Positions 16,866 to 24,842 of a DNA stretch of 64,000 nucleotides are shown here, one piece after another. This DNA is from Aquisphaera giovannonii (GTDB lineage Bacteria; Planctomycetota; Planctomycetia; Isosphaerales; Isosphaeraceae), in assembly GCF_008087625.1 (NCBI RefSeq), contig NZ_CP042997.1, forward strand, positions 8,804,001 to 8,868,000. The letters run 5' to 3'. Made by a program: the position numbers and the translations under genes. Numbering within the stretch: position 1 is the stretch's first letter; each line of letters opens with the position of its first letter. Below the pieces are notes generated by a model. It did no database searches and was not told where the DNA came from. It was given only the letters and a program-made list of their open reading frames with translations.

Positions 16866-19187
16866 ATGGCCGATCCGGCTACGCCGCAACGGGGCCCATC
16901 GACGCGCGATGTCCTCCCGCGCCTCCCTGCCTGGGTCCTCGGCGGCCTGGTCCTGGGATACCTCCTGGGCATGGGGGTCGCCGCGAAGGGCGGCCAGCAG
17001 GGCCCCGATGCGATCGCCGGGGCGATGGGGTGGACCATGCTGGGCGGGATCCTCGGCATGTACGCGGGCTGGACTCGGGCCGTCGTGCATCCGGCCGCGG
17101 CGACGGACCGGATCGCTCCCCCGGCCCCGATGGGGCCGCAGCTCTGGGACGACTGGCTCGACGACGGCCGCGAGGAGGAGACTATTGCGGCGGGCCCTCC
17201 GGAATCCGGGCCGGAGAACCCGCAACCCGAAGCGGAGGCCGCGAACCGGCCGCTCGTCCGCCCGCGGGTCCTGGCGGCCGACGGGTCCGGCGAGTCCATG
17301 CCGCTGCACGACGAGATCGGTCGCCTGCTCCAGGAGGGGAGTCGCGGGGCCGTCGCCCTCCTCGGGGGGCCGGGCTCGGGCAAGACCTCGGCGCTCCTGC
17401 ACCTGGTGGACGTCCTGCCGCCCTGGGCCGAGGTCGATCTCGGCGACGGCCTGTTGGACGACCCCGGCTACCCAGGCTTGGAGATCCGTCTTCGCCTCGC
17501 AATCCACACCGGCGAGACGCGAGGCGAGGGCCCGCCGACGAGGTTCGCGGCGACCTTCAGGCTCGCTCCGTGGGACCGCGATGACCGGATCGAGTACCTG
17601 CTCAAGAGGCATCCGGACGCATGCTCCTCGGTGATGGCCCGGCTCGCGCAATCGGGCGACGAGCATCTCATGGGCGGCAATCCGGAGCTCACGGCGATGG
17701 TGCTCGACCGGATGGCGGAGGACCCGGCCATCCCCGGCGCCCGCGAGGCTCTCCTGCAGCATCTGGACCGGTCCATCCCCTCGTCGAACAGACGCGACAT
17801 CGAGCGGATGTGCTTCCTGATATACCAGGACGGATCGGCGATCGGGAAGATCGTCGAGGAGCATCCCGAGCTGCGAGCGCGGCTGCAGCAGGAGGGATAT
17901 GCGGGGATGCTCCGACTGCTTCGTCATGCCCCGGTTCGGCGCCTGCTGGCCGCCCGGGACATCGCCGGCGAGCTCTCCCGTCACAATCCTTCGGCCAACC
18001 TGGCGTCCCCGCTGCCCCTCGACCTCCTCGAGGAGGTCGGACGCATCCTCCGGGGCCTGCCCGAGGCGAGGGGCTTCCTCAGGGCCCTCCTCGTTTACGG
18101 CTTCCACCGCCAACACCACGCGATGGCCGCGAGCCTGCTTCACCTCGCCGGCAGGTCCTGGCGGCCCGAACCCGGGACGCGCCCCGGCCTGGCACACGCC
18201 CAGCTCGAAGGCATCTGCTGGATGGGAGTGGACCTCACCGAAGCGGACCTGCACCGAGCCAATCTGGCCCGCGCCGATCTGTCGGGGGCCAGTCTGCTGC
18301 GGTCCCGGGCGAGCGGTGTGCAACTCATCGAGGCCGACCTTCGCCGGGCGAAGTTGAAAGGCATCCTGGCGGCGGGTGCCAAGCTTCGGGGCGCCGATCT
18401 CGCGGGGGCCACGGCGGACTTTGCCAATTTGGCGAGGGCGGACCTCACGCGGGCGAACCTGGAGGGTGCTTCGCTGCAAGCCGCGGTCCTCCAGGTCGCC
18501 ACGCTGGAGGCCGCCTGCCTCCGCTATGCCTGCCTCACGGAGGCGAGCCTGGCGGGGGCCTGGCTGAAGAAGGCCGACCTGCGGGGCGCGGAGCTCAGCC
18601 GGGCTGGCCTCGAAGGGGCCATCATCGACGACGCCAACTTCGCGGGGGCCAACCTGCAAGGGGCGTATCTCTGCGGGCTCATCCTGCGACATGCCAGGTT
18701 CGCCGGCGCCTCATTCGCCTGGGCCAACATGAAGCGGTGCGACCTCGAAGGCATGACGCTGGAGGCCGCTCCATTCGCGCACGCGAACCTGGAAGGGGCG
18801 ATGCTGACGCATTCGGCCATGCCCGGCGCCTCGTTCCGCCGCGCCAACCTCAGGGGCGCGGGGCTGGCCGGGATCAACTGGCCCCGGGCGGACCTGGGCG
18901 AGGCCGACCTCTCCGGCGCCAGCTTCCACCTGGGCTCGTCGCGGAGCGGGCACGTCGGCAGCGCCATCGCCTGCGAGGGGAGCCGGACCGGCTTCTACGC
19001 GGACGACCTGGACGACGCCCTCAACGGCTCGCGGCCGCCGGAGGAGATCCGCAAGGCCAACCTCCGCGGCGCGAACCTCGTCGGCGCGACGATCGAGGAC
19101 GTGGATTTCTACCTCGTCGACCTCCGCGACGCCAAGTACGACGACGCCCAGGCGGCCCACTTCCGGGCCTGCGGGGCGATCCTCTGA
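16866..19187 (+). CDS. Membrane P-loop NTPase with C-terminal pentapeptide repeats
   Basis: ATG 16866 is taken as the start (a GTG at 16806 in frame is possible); the product has 773 residues. Two transmembrane segments lie at about 23-42 (VLGGLVLGYLLGMGVAA) and 52-72 (MGWTMLGGILGMYAGW). A Walker A motif GGPGSGKT covers residues 167-174, and a STAND/NACHT-like pattern FRLAPWDRDDRIEYLLKRHP follows, but I cannot point to a confident Walker B. From about residue 455 to 755 the protein is pentapeptide repeats of the A(D/N)LxxA(D/N)L type (ADLHRANLARADLSGASLLR and on), forming a right-handed beta helix. No partner gene is obvious: the next gene converges. The design of NTPase plus repeat sensor resembles signalling NTPases, though the function is unknown. 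Confidence 0.85.
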   Translation: MADPATPQRGPSTRDVLPRLPAWVLGGLVLGYLLGMGVAAKGGQQGPDAIAGAMGWTMLGGILGMYAGWTRAVVHPAAATDRIAPPAPMGPQLWDDWLDDGREEETIAAGPPESGPENPQPEAEAANRPLVRPRVLAADGSGESMPLHDEIGRLLQEGSRGAVALLGGPGSGKTSALLHLVDVLPPWAEVDLGDGLLDDPGYPGLEIRLRLAIHTGETRGEGPPTRFAATFRLAPWDRDDRIEYLLKRHPDACSSVMARLAQSGDEHLMGGNPELTAMVLDRMAEDPAIPGAREALLQHLDRSIPSSNRRDIERMCFLIYQDGSAIGKIVEEHPELRARLQQEGYAGMLRLLRHAPVRRLLAARDIAGELSRHNPSANLASPLPLDLLEEVGRILRGLPEARGFLRALLVYGFHRQHHAMAASLLHLAGRSWRPEPGTRPGLAHAQLEGICWMGVDLTEADLHRANLARADLSGASLLRSRASGVQLIEADLRRAKLKGILAAGAKLRGADLAGATADFANLARADLTRANLEGASLQAAVLQVATLEAACLRYACLTEASLAGAWLKKADLRGAELSRAGLEGAIIDDANFAGANLQGAYLCGLILRHARFAGASFAWANMKRCDLEGMTLEAAPFAHANLEGAMLTHSAMPGASFRRANLRGAGLAGINWPRADLGEADLSGASFHLGSSRSGHVGSAIACEGSRTGFYADDLDDALNGSRPPEEIRKANLRGANLVGATIEDVDFYLVDLRDAKYDDAQAAHFRACGAIL

Positions 19188-19196
19188 TCGCCCCGC
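19171..19196. terminator. Hairpin at the convergent junction
   Basis: An 11-base perfect stem, 19171-19181 with 19186-19196 (GCGGGGCGATC and its complement), has a 4-base loop. The stop codon of the pentapeptide-repeat gene (19185-19187) is inside the hairpin, and the converging PEP carboxykinase gene ends at 19209. It could stop transcription from both sides. No T run is present. Confidence 0.45.
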
Positions 19197-19208
19197 GGGC
19201 CGGACGGA

Positions 19209-22200
19209 TCAGGACTTCGGCAGGAGGCTCGGATCCAGGCCGATCCGGCCGTTGAGGGAGGCCAGGTAGCCGCGGGAGCTGACCCGTTCGAGCTCGGCCC
19301 GGGCGCGGTCGCAGCGGCCGCGGAGGTCCTCCGCGTCGTCGGAGCCCTCGCGGGCGGAGGCGGCGCGGTCCTCCAGGTAGCGGACGCGGCGGCTCCAGAG
19401 GCGGATGTCGCTCTCCTGCTTGGCGGCCAGTCGCTGGCGATACCAGTCGCTGGCCAGCATCGCCTCGCGGGTGAAGAGGCCGCGGACCTCCGGATGGTGC
19501 GCGTCCTTGCCCTCGAACGAGCCCTCGGCCATGATCGCCAGCAGGGCCCGCAGGGGCGGGCACGCGTCCTTGATCGAGCCGTCCTCGAAGTACTGCCGGG
19601 CCACCCGCTGCTGGGCCTCGGTGATGTTGTGGACGCCGTCCACGAACGCGTCCAGGTCCTGGGCCTCCGGGCGGAGGAGCTCCTCCGGGAAGACACGCGC
19701 CGGGTGGTCGAAGACGCGGCCGAGGAAGGTGTGCGTGAACTTGGCCGTGACCCGATAGCCGAGCCGGCTCGCCAGCACGGGCTCGCCCTCGTGCTCGAAG
19801 TCCCGGAGCGGCTCCAGGTGCCCCTCGCGGATCAGGAAGGCCGGGTCGCGCTCCTCCGGGCTCAGGCGGCACCAGATCTCCGGGATGAGCAGGCTGATGT
19901 CGTGGTCCACCCGCATCCTCGGCCCGACGTAGCCGGCCGCCGTGGAGAAGCCCGCCAGGCCGGTCAGGATGTACGAGACGAGCGCGGCGTTGAGGTCCAC
20001 GATCGGCCGCAGGGCGTTGAACGGGCCCTTGGTCAGCGCGCCCTCGGAGCCGGCCCCGGTCGTGGAGGGGCTCTTGCCGGTGAGCGAGCAGATGAAGTCC
20101 ATGAACAGCTCGGGCAGCTCCTGGTAGTGGATCGGCCCGTAGACCGCCAGCGGCCGGATCCCGGCGGCGGCGTCCGGCGGGTTGTTGCGGCGGCCGAGCA
20201 GCACGGCGCCCACGGGCACGGCCAGGGGGCGGCCCTCGGGGATGCCCCGGGCGAGCCTCATCCCGCGCTCGGCGACGTACTTCGGCAGGGGATTCAGGAG
20301 GTCCGGACGCGTCTGGAGATACCGCGGGTTCTTGCTCGGCTTGCCGTCCACGATCCGCGGGTTCGCCGAGCAGACGAAGAATCCCGTGCCGGACTTCGCC
20401 ACCTCCCTGATGAGGTTCTGCATCGGCGGGGTGAACTCCTCGAACTCCGTCACCCGCGCGACCATCGCCGACGCCTGCGCGGCGGTCAGGGGCTCGAAGT
20501 TGGAGAGGAAGTTGTCCGGCCTCGCGAGGTCGGACTCGGTCGTCCGGTCGAGGCCCCGGTGGATGGCGTCGTCCGGCCGCTGGAAGAGCCGCGACTCGCA
20601 GTTGACCGCGAACTTGTAGCTGCCGGCGGGCGGGCCCGGCGGCGGCGACTCCAGGGCGTCGGCCGGGATCACCACGGAGGCCGTGATGTCGTCGCCGGTC
20701 TGCACCTTGGCCGCGGCGACGAAGTCCTGCCGCAGCTTGAAGGTCCGCCACCCCTGCCCCGAGTGCAGGCCGACGCGGAGGTACGTGCCCACGAGCTGCC
20801 GGCCGAAGGCCTTCAGCTCGTGCCCGGGGAACCCGTTGACGATGTCCACGCCGAACATCTCCCGCCAGCGGCCCAGGTCATCCTGGGGGGCGAACCGCTT
20901 GATGATGAAGACGATCGGGAAGATGTAGTTCGGGAACGAGGCCAGCCAGGCGTTGTACTCGTCCGTGTAGTCCTCCGAGGGCGTCAGCAGCTTGACGACG
21001 CTGCCGAGCGATCGCAGCGGGCTCAGGACCGGCCGGCTCGCCCGCTTCGCGTAGTCCGGGGCGCGGCCCGGCTTCCAGCGGTCGGAGTGGTCGCGGTCGA
21101 AGATCTGCTGGACGAGCTCGAAGTCCCGCTCCACGTCGGCCACGAAGATCGGGCCGTAGATCATGTAGTCGCGCAGGTTCTTGGAGATCTCGCTCTTGCC
21201 CCCGCCGCTGACGGTGCACGGCTTGTGGCAGGAGAGGCCCTCGGGCACCGTGTCGATGAGCCGCCAGCTCGCGGCCCCGGGGTGCTTCTCCATGTGCATC
21301 TTGTAGCCGCAGGGGGTCATGTAGACCTTCCCCGGCTCCAGCGGGATGGAGGCCTCCTCGCCGCCGTTCGACCACCAGACCTTCAGCTCGGAGATGTCCG
21401 CGCGGGCGTCGGAGGGGATGTAGATGAGGTCGGGATGCCGCCGATCGACGGCGTGGCCCTCGGGCTGGAGCTCCATCACCCCCGGCTCCGCCCTCTCCAG
21501 GTCGGCCACGGTCCGGTCGTCCTTGCGGTAGCGGGAGGCGTCGAACTGATAGCCCAGCGAGTAGCTGGCGAAGGCGAGGGCGCCGCCGGAGTGCTCCTCC
21601 TCCACGTTCCCCAGCAGGTTCGCGGCGAACGAGATCTGGGTCTTCACTTCCTTCTTGCAGTAGCCGTAGTAGTTGTCGGCGATGAGCGTGACCACGACGC
21701 CGGCTGCGGAGCGGCAGGTCAGCTTGAAGGCGGTGCCGTCGTTGTACACCTCCTCGGGGTCGCGCCAGCACATGCCGTCCCGACGCTGGCGGGCGGTGGC
21801 CTTGTCCCAGGCCGGGAGGCCCAGCGATCTCTTGGTGAGCCGCGTGAGGTGGGGCGCCAGGATGACGCAGCCGGTGTGGCCGGACCAGCCCTCGACGTCG
21901 AGCCCGGCGTCGTTCTCCGGCAGGTAGGGGTCGCCCGCGTTGCCGAAGATGGACTCCACGAAGTCCAGGTTGCTGATCAGACCGCCGGGCGCGAAGAAGT
22001 GGACCTCCATCGACTTCTCGGGGCAGACGCCCGGGACCTCCGGGCAGACGATCGGCCGGAGCAGCAGCGAGACGAACGTCCGGAGCGGCCGGGGGCGGCG
22101 GGACGTGTAGGGGATCGCCAGCAGCTCCGGCGGCGGCGCGACCGCCTGGCGGAAGAGCGCGGCGAACGTTGCCCGCGGCACCGCCTTCTTGTCGCCCGGG

Positions 22201-22583
22201 ACGGGCAGGCCGCCGTCGGTGACGTGGAACGTCCCCTCGGTCGTCCGCCGGTCGCTCCGCGGGTTGTTCAGCACGCCGTTGTGCAGGCGGTAGGAGGAGA
22301 GGTACTCGTTCTGGTAGCTGTCCTCCCCCTCCGGGATCGACAGCTCGCGGGCCAGCCCGTGCCTCGGCAGGACGAGCGACTCGGCGGGGAGCTTGAGCGG
22401 GGTCTCGAGGTTCAGGTCGCCGAAGAAGTCGGCGAGGAACTGCTCGATCCTCCGGTCGGTCGGGCAGAGGGCCCCGGTCCGGTGCAGGAACGGCGTCTCC
22501 CCGGCCGTCCAAGCCGCCGTCCCGGTCAACCGCCGCGCGGCCCCGCCGTCGCGGACGATCCCCAGCGTTGTCTCAAGTCTCAT
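19209..22583 (-). CDS. PPi-dependent phosphoenolpyruvate carboxykinase
   Basis: This 1124-residue protein matches the large PPi-type PEPCK family known from Propionibacterium and Entamoeba (about 1100-1170 residues), which interconverts oxaloacetate + PPi and PEP + CO2 + Pi. Characteristic blocks are SSYRLHNGVLNNPRSDRRTT, FGNAGDPYLPENDAGLD, IADNYYGYCKKEVKTQIS, the phosphate-binding loop VSGGGKSEISK (about residue 460), RSLGSVVKLLTPSEDY, NCESRLFQRPDDAIHRG, ELFMDFICSLTGKSPSTTGA (about 835) and VDHDISLLIPE. ATG 22583 is preferred to GTG 22589 because AGAAGGGG sits five bases before it. It is a lone gene, divergent from the thioredoxin-like gene. Role: CO2 fixation into, or out of, the C4 acid pool, coupled to PPi. 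Confidence 0.94.
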   Translation of the reverse strand: MRLETTLGIVRDGGAARRLTGTAAWTAGETPFLHRTGALCPTDRRIEQFLADFFGDLNLETPLKLPAESLVLPRHGLARELSIPEGEDSYQNEYLSSYRLHNGVLNNPRSDRRTTEGTFHVTDGGLPVPGDKKAVPRATFAALFRQAVAPPPELLAIPYTSRRPRPLRTFVSLLLRPIVCPEVPGVCPEKSMEVHFFAPGGLISNLDFVESIFGNAGDPYLPENDAGLDVEGWSGHTGCVILAPHLTRLTKRSLGLPAWDKATARQRRDGMCWRDPEEVYNDGTAFKLTCRSAAGVVVTLIADNYYGYCKKEVKTQISFAANLLGNVEEEHSGGALAFASYSLGYQFDASRYRKDDRTVADLERAEPGVMELQPEGHAVDRRHPDLIYIPSDARADISELKVWWSNGGEEASIPLEPGKVYMTPCGYKMHMEKHPGAASWRLIDTVPEGLSCHKPCTVSGGGKSEISKNLRDYMIYGPIFVADVERDFELVQQIFDRDHSDRWKPGRAPDYAKRASRPVLSPLRSLGSVVKLLTPSEDYTDEYNAWLASFPNYIFPIVFIIKRFAPQDDLGRWREMFGVDIVNGFPGHELKAFGRQLVGTYLRVGLHSGQGWRTFKLRQDFVAAAKVQTGDDITASVVIPADALESPPPGPPAGSYKFAVNCESRLFQRPDDAIHRGLDRTTESDLARPDNFLSNFEPLTAAQASAMVARVTEFEEFTPPMQNLIREVAKSGTGFFVCSANPRIVDGKPSKNPRYLQTRPDLLNPLPKYVAERGMRLARGIPEGRPLAVPVGAVLLGRRNNPPDAAAGIRPLAVYGPIHYQELPELFMDFICSLTGKSPSTTGAGSEGALTKGPFNALRPIVDLNAALVSYILTGLAGFSTAAGYVGPRMRVDHDISLLIPEIWCRLSPEERDPAFLIREGHLEPLRDFEHEGEPVLASRLGYRVTAKFTHTFLGRVFDHPARVFPEELLRPEAQDLDAFVDGVHNITEAQQRVARQYFEDGSIKDACPPLRALLAIMAEGSFEGKDAHHPEVRGLFTREAMLASDWYRQRLAAKQESDIRLWSRRVRYLEDRAASAREGSDDAEDLRGRCDRARAELERVSSRGYLASLNGRIGLDPSLLPKS

Positions 22584-22762
22584 GGGCACCCCTTCTCTCC
22601 GCCGATCGTCTCCCCTTCATGGGTAAGCTATGTTGCATAAATCCCGGTGAATTTCCAGCCTCGTCGGCGCCGGGGCTACCGCCGGCCGGGCCGATCGACG
22701 ACACTCAATCCGGGCCCGCCGGCGTTCGGCGGGCCGCGACACGTCACCCGGAGGGCACGACG

Positions 22763-23983
22763 ATGAAACGTCCCCGCCCCTGGCCCTTGGTGCCCTGGCT
22801 AACCCCGGCGCTGCTGATCGCGATCGCGATCTCGCCGGCGGCCGCCCCGGCCCAGGAGGGCAAGGACACGAAGAAGGAGCCGCCGACCGCGAAGGCGGAC
22901 CTCAGCCCGGCGGAGCGCTACCGCGACGCGCTCAAGGCCATCGACAAATCGATGCAGGAGTTCATGACCGCCTACCGCGCGGCCAAGACGCAGGAGGAGC
23001 GGCAGAAGCTCATCGAGTCGAAGTATCCCGACCCGAACAAGAGCGCGGACCTGATGCTCAAGATCGCCGAGGACGCCCCGAAGGATCCGGTGGCCGTCGA
23101 GGCGCTCGTCTGGGTCGCCACCAACGCGAGAGGGCCCGCGGCCGACAAGGCCGCCAAGGTCCTCGCGAAGGACCACGTCCAGGATCCGAGGATCGCCTCG
23201 CTCTGCTCCCGCCTGGCGTACGATGATTCGCCCCAGAGCGAGCAGCTCCTCCGCGAGGTGATCGCGCGGAATCCCGGCGCCGAGGCGAAGGGCATGGCCT
23301 GCCTGGCGCTCGGCCAGCGCCTGAAGCGGGCCTCCGAGGCCGAGGCCGACAAGGGCAAGGCCGACGCGAAGTCGAAGGAGGCCGAGGCCCTCCTGGATCG
23401 CGTGGCCGGGGAGTTCGCCGACGTCAAGGGGGGCCGCGGCACCCTCGGCGAGTCGGCGAAGAATATCCTCAACGATCTCCGCAACCTGGGCATCGGCAAG
23501 ACGGCCCCGGAGATCGCCGGCGAGGACATCGACGGCAAGCCGCTGAAGCTGACCGACTATCGCGGCAAGGTGGTGGTGCTCGACTTCTGGGGCGATTGGT
23601 GAGGCCCTTGCCGGGCCATGTACCCGCACGAGCGGTCGCTCGTGAAGAAGCTCGCAGACAGGCCCTTCGCCCTCCTGGGCATCAATAGCGACCCCGATCG
23701 CGACCACCTCAAGGAGCGCATCAAGGAAGAGAAGATGACCTGGCGTTCCTGGTGGGACAAGACGACCAGCGGCCCCATCTCGTCGTCGTGGAACGTCCAG
23801 GGCTGGCCGACGCTCTACATCCTCGACCACAAGGGCGTCATCAGGCACAAGTACCTCGGCTTCCCCGGCGAGGCGAAGTTCGATGGTGCCGTCGAGGCCC
23901 TCCTCAAGGAGGCGGAGGAGGACCACCCCGCCCCCGCCGAGAAAGCCAGGGACGAGAAGCCCGGGAAGGAGGCCAAAGGCTGA
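22763..23983 (+). CDS. Thioredoxin/TlpA-like protein with predicted selenocysteine (in-frame TGA at 23600)
   Basis: Read through the TGA at 23600-23602, the frame gives 406 residues in one phase. Residues 1-30 form a signal peptide (LTPALLIAIAISPAAAPAQ). About 45-245 is a helical, repeat-like domain (DAPKDPVAVEALVWVATNAR). About 250-385 is a TlpA/AhpC-type thioredoxin domain: GKTAPEIAGEDIDGKPLKLT, VVVLDFWGDW, then TGA, then GPCRAMYPHERSLVKKLA, SSWNVQGWPTLYILDHKG. The TGA replaces exactly the first Cys of the WCGPC redox motif, giving Sec280-Gly-Pro-Cys283. Both halves stay in family register and the downstream half has no decay. A hairpin with a GGTC loop 32 bases after the TGA fits a bacterial SECIS. 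The ribosome site GGAGG is at 22750-22754. A Cys-to-stop mutation (a truncated gene) is the alternative. Confidence 0.8.
23627..23644 (+). other. Candidate bacterial SECIS hairpin
   Basis: CACGAGC (23627-23633) and GCTCGTG (23638-23644) form a perfect 7-base stem around the tetraloop GGTC. The first loop G is 32 bases after the last base of the TGA codon, inside the roughly 16-37 base window usual for bacterial SECIS elements, and a G at the loop start is the conserved feature bound by SelB. GGUC also occurs in the loop of the E. coli fdhF element. A smaller 5-base stem directly after the TGA (23603-23617) may compete. It lies inside the coding frame, as bacterial SECIS elements do. Confidence 0.65.
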
Positions 23984-24034
23984 GCCCGGCCGTCGGGCGC
24001 GGCCGCGCGCGAGATCCCCGAGACCTGGACGCGC

Positions 24035-24125
24035 AACCACCACGGATGGCACGGATGACACGGATGGGATGCGGGTCGATGACGTCCTTCCTTTATCCGT
24101 GTCATCCGTGCCATCCGTGGTGGTT
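24035..24125. repeat. Inverted-repeat element, perfect 31-base arms
   Basis: Arms 24035-24065 and 24095-24125 are exact inverted copies made of CACGGATG units, with a 29-base centre. It belongs to the same family as 6044-6182. It sits about 50 bases after the stop of the thioredoxin-like gene and about 100 bases beyond the end of the convergent flavin-reductase gene, so it may act as a bidirectional terminator hairpin. Confidence 0.9.
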
Positions 24126-24227
24126 GCTCCGAAAACGAGCCCAACCACCTCCCATGTAGCTTGCTCATCACTGCGACATGCAAGAGCCACCCAGCCCTCA
24201 AGCCTCAACGGGTCCATTCGTGCCCAG

Positions 24228-24815
24228 CTACGGGCTATCCCCGGCGGCGTGCCCGCGTCGCCATTCGAGGATCGCCGCGGCGTCGATGGCCCTGTCCCGC
24301 CGCAGGAGACGTTCAAGTTGCTCCAGTCGATCCTGCGGTGCGAGCCGGACCATGCCGGTGACGGTCAGCGGCGGCTCTGCGTTCGGCTTCGAGGCGTCCA
24401 CGACCTCGGCCACGTAGATGGTCCGATCGCCGATCCCGCAACGCGCCTCCACGCGGCAGTCCATCCACGCCAGGGCTTCCTTCAGGATCGGACTGCCGGT
24501 GGCCGCCGCGGACACGTCTAGGCCCCCGAGCTTGTCGCCGTCGCGGCCCGAGCCGATCCCGAACCGCCAGACCCAGTCGAGGTGGCGCTCGCCGAGCAGG
24601 TGCAGCGCGAAGGCCCCGCTCGACTCCACGAGGTCATGGGTATGGTGTTGCCGGGCCAGCGCGACGCAGGCGCGGGGAAGCTCCGGGACGAGGGACGGGC
24701 CGAGCACGAAGGTGGCCACGCAGCCCCCGCGACGCCCGCCGGGCGCGGCGGCCGTCACGATCCAGAGCTCGCGGTCCAGGGCCGCGAAGATTGCCGAGGC
24801 ATCGGGGGCGGGCAT
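24228..24815 (-). CDS. Flavin reductase-like FMN-binding protein
   Basis: The 195-residue protein follows the flavin reductase-like split-barrel pattern: LWIVTAAAPGGRRGGCVATF at residues 17-36, LPRACVALARQHHTHDLVES, SGAFALHLLGERHLDWVWRF, DKLGGLDVSA, and a C-terminal strand CRVEARCGIGDRTIYVAEVV. Such proteins bind FMN and reduce flavin or act with it on small substrates. The substrate is unknown. The last 45 residues are basic and probably flexible. A GNAT gene ends 28 bases upstream on the same strand and may be co-transcribed. Confidence 0.85.
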   Translation of the reverse strand: MPAPDASAIFAALDRELWIVTAAAPGGRRGGCVATFVLGPSLVPELPRACVALARQHHTHDLVESSGAFALHLLGERHLDWVWRFGIGSGRDGDKLGGLDVSAAATGSPILKEALAWMDCRVEARCGIGDRTIYVAEVVDASKPNAEPPLTVTGMVRLAPQDRLEQLERLLRRDRAIDAAAILEWRRGHAAGDSP

Positions 24816-24842
24816 GGACGGCCTCCTTCTCCGGCGGGCCGG

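Noticed and set aside
19494-22640. A 1048-codon frame opposite the PPi-PEPCK gene
   Set aside because: Shadow frame; the minus strand encodes all PEPCK blocks.
23603-23617. The 5-base stem GGCCC-TTGCC-GGGCC directly after the TGA as the SECIS
   Set aside because: Its loop is too close to the TGA and has no G at the loop start; the hairpin at 23627-23644 fits better.
23618-23983. A separate gene starting at ATG 23618 after the TGA
   Set aside because: It would begin in the middle of the thioredoxin fold, lacks a ribosome site, and is in the same phase as the upstream frame.
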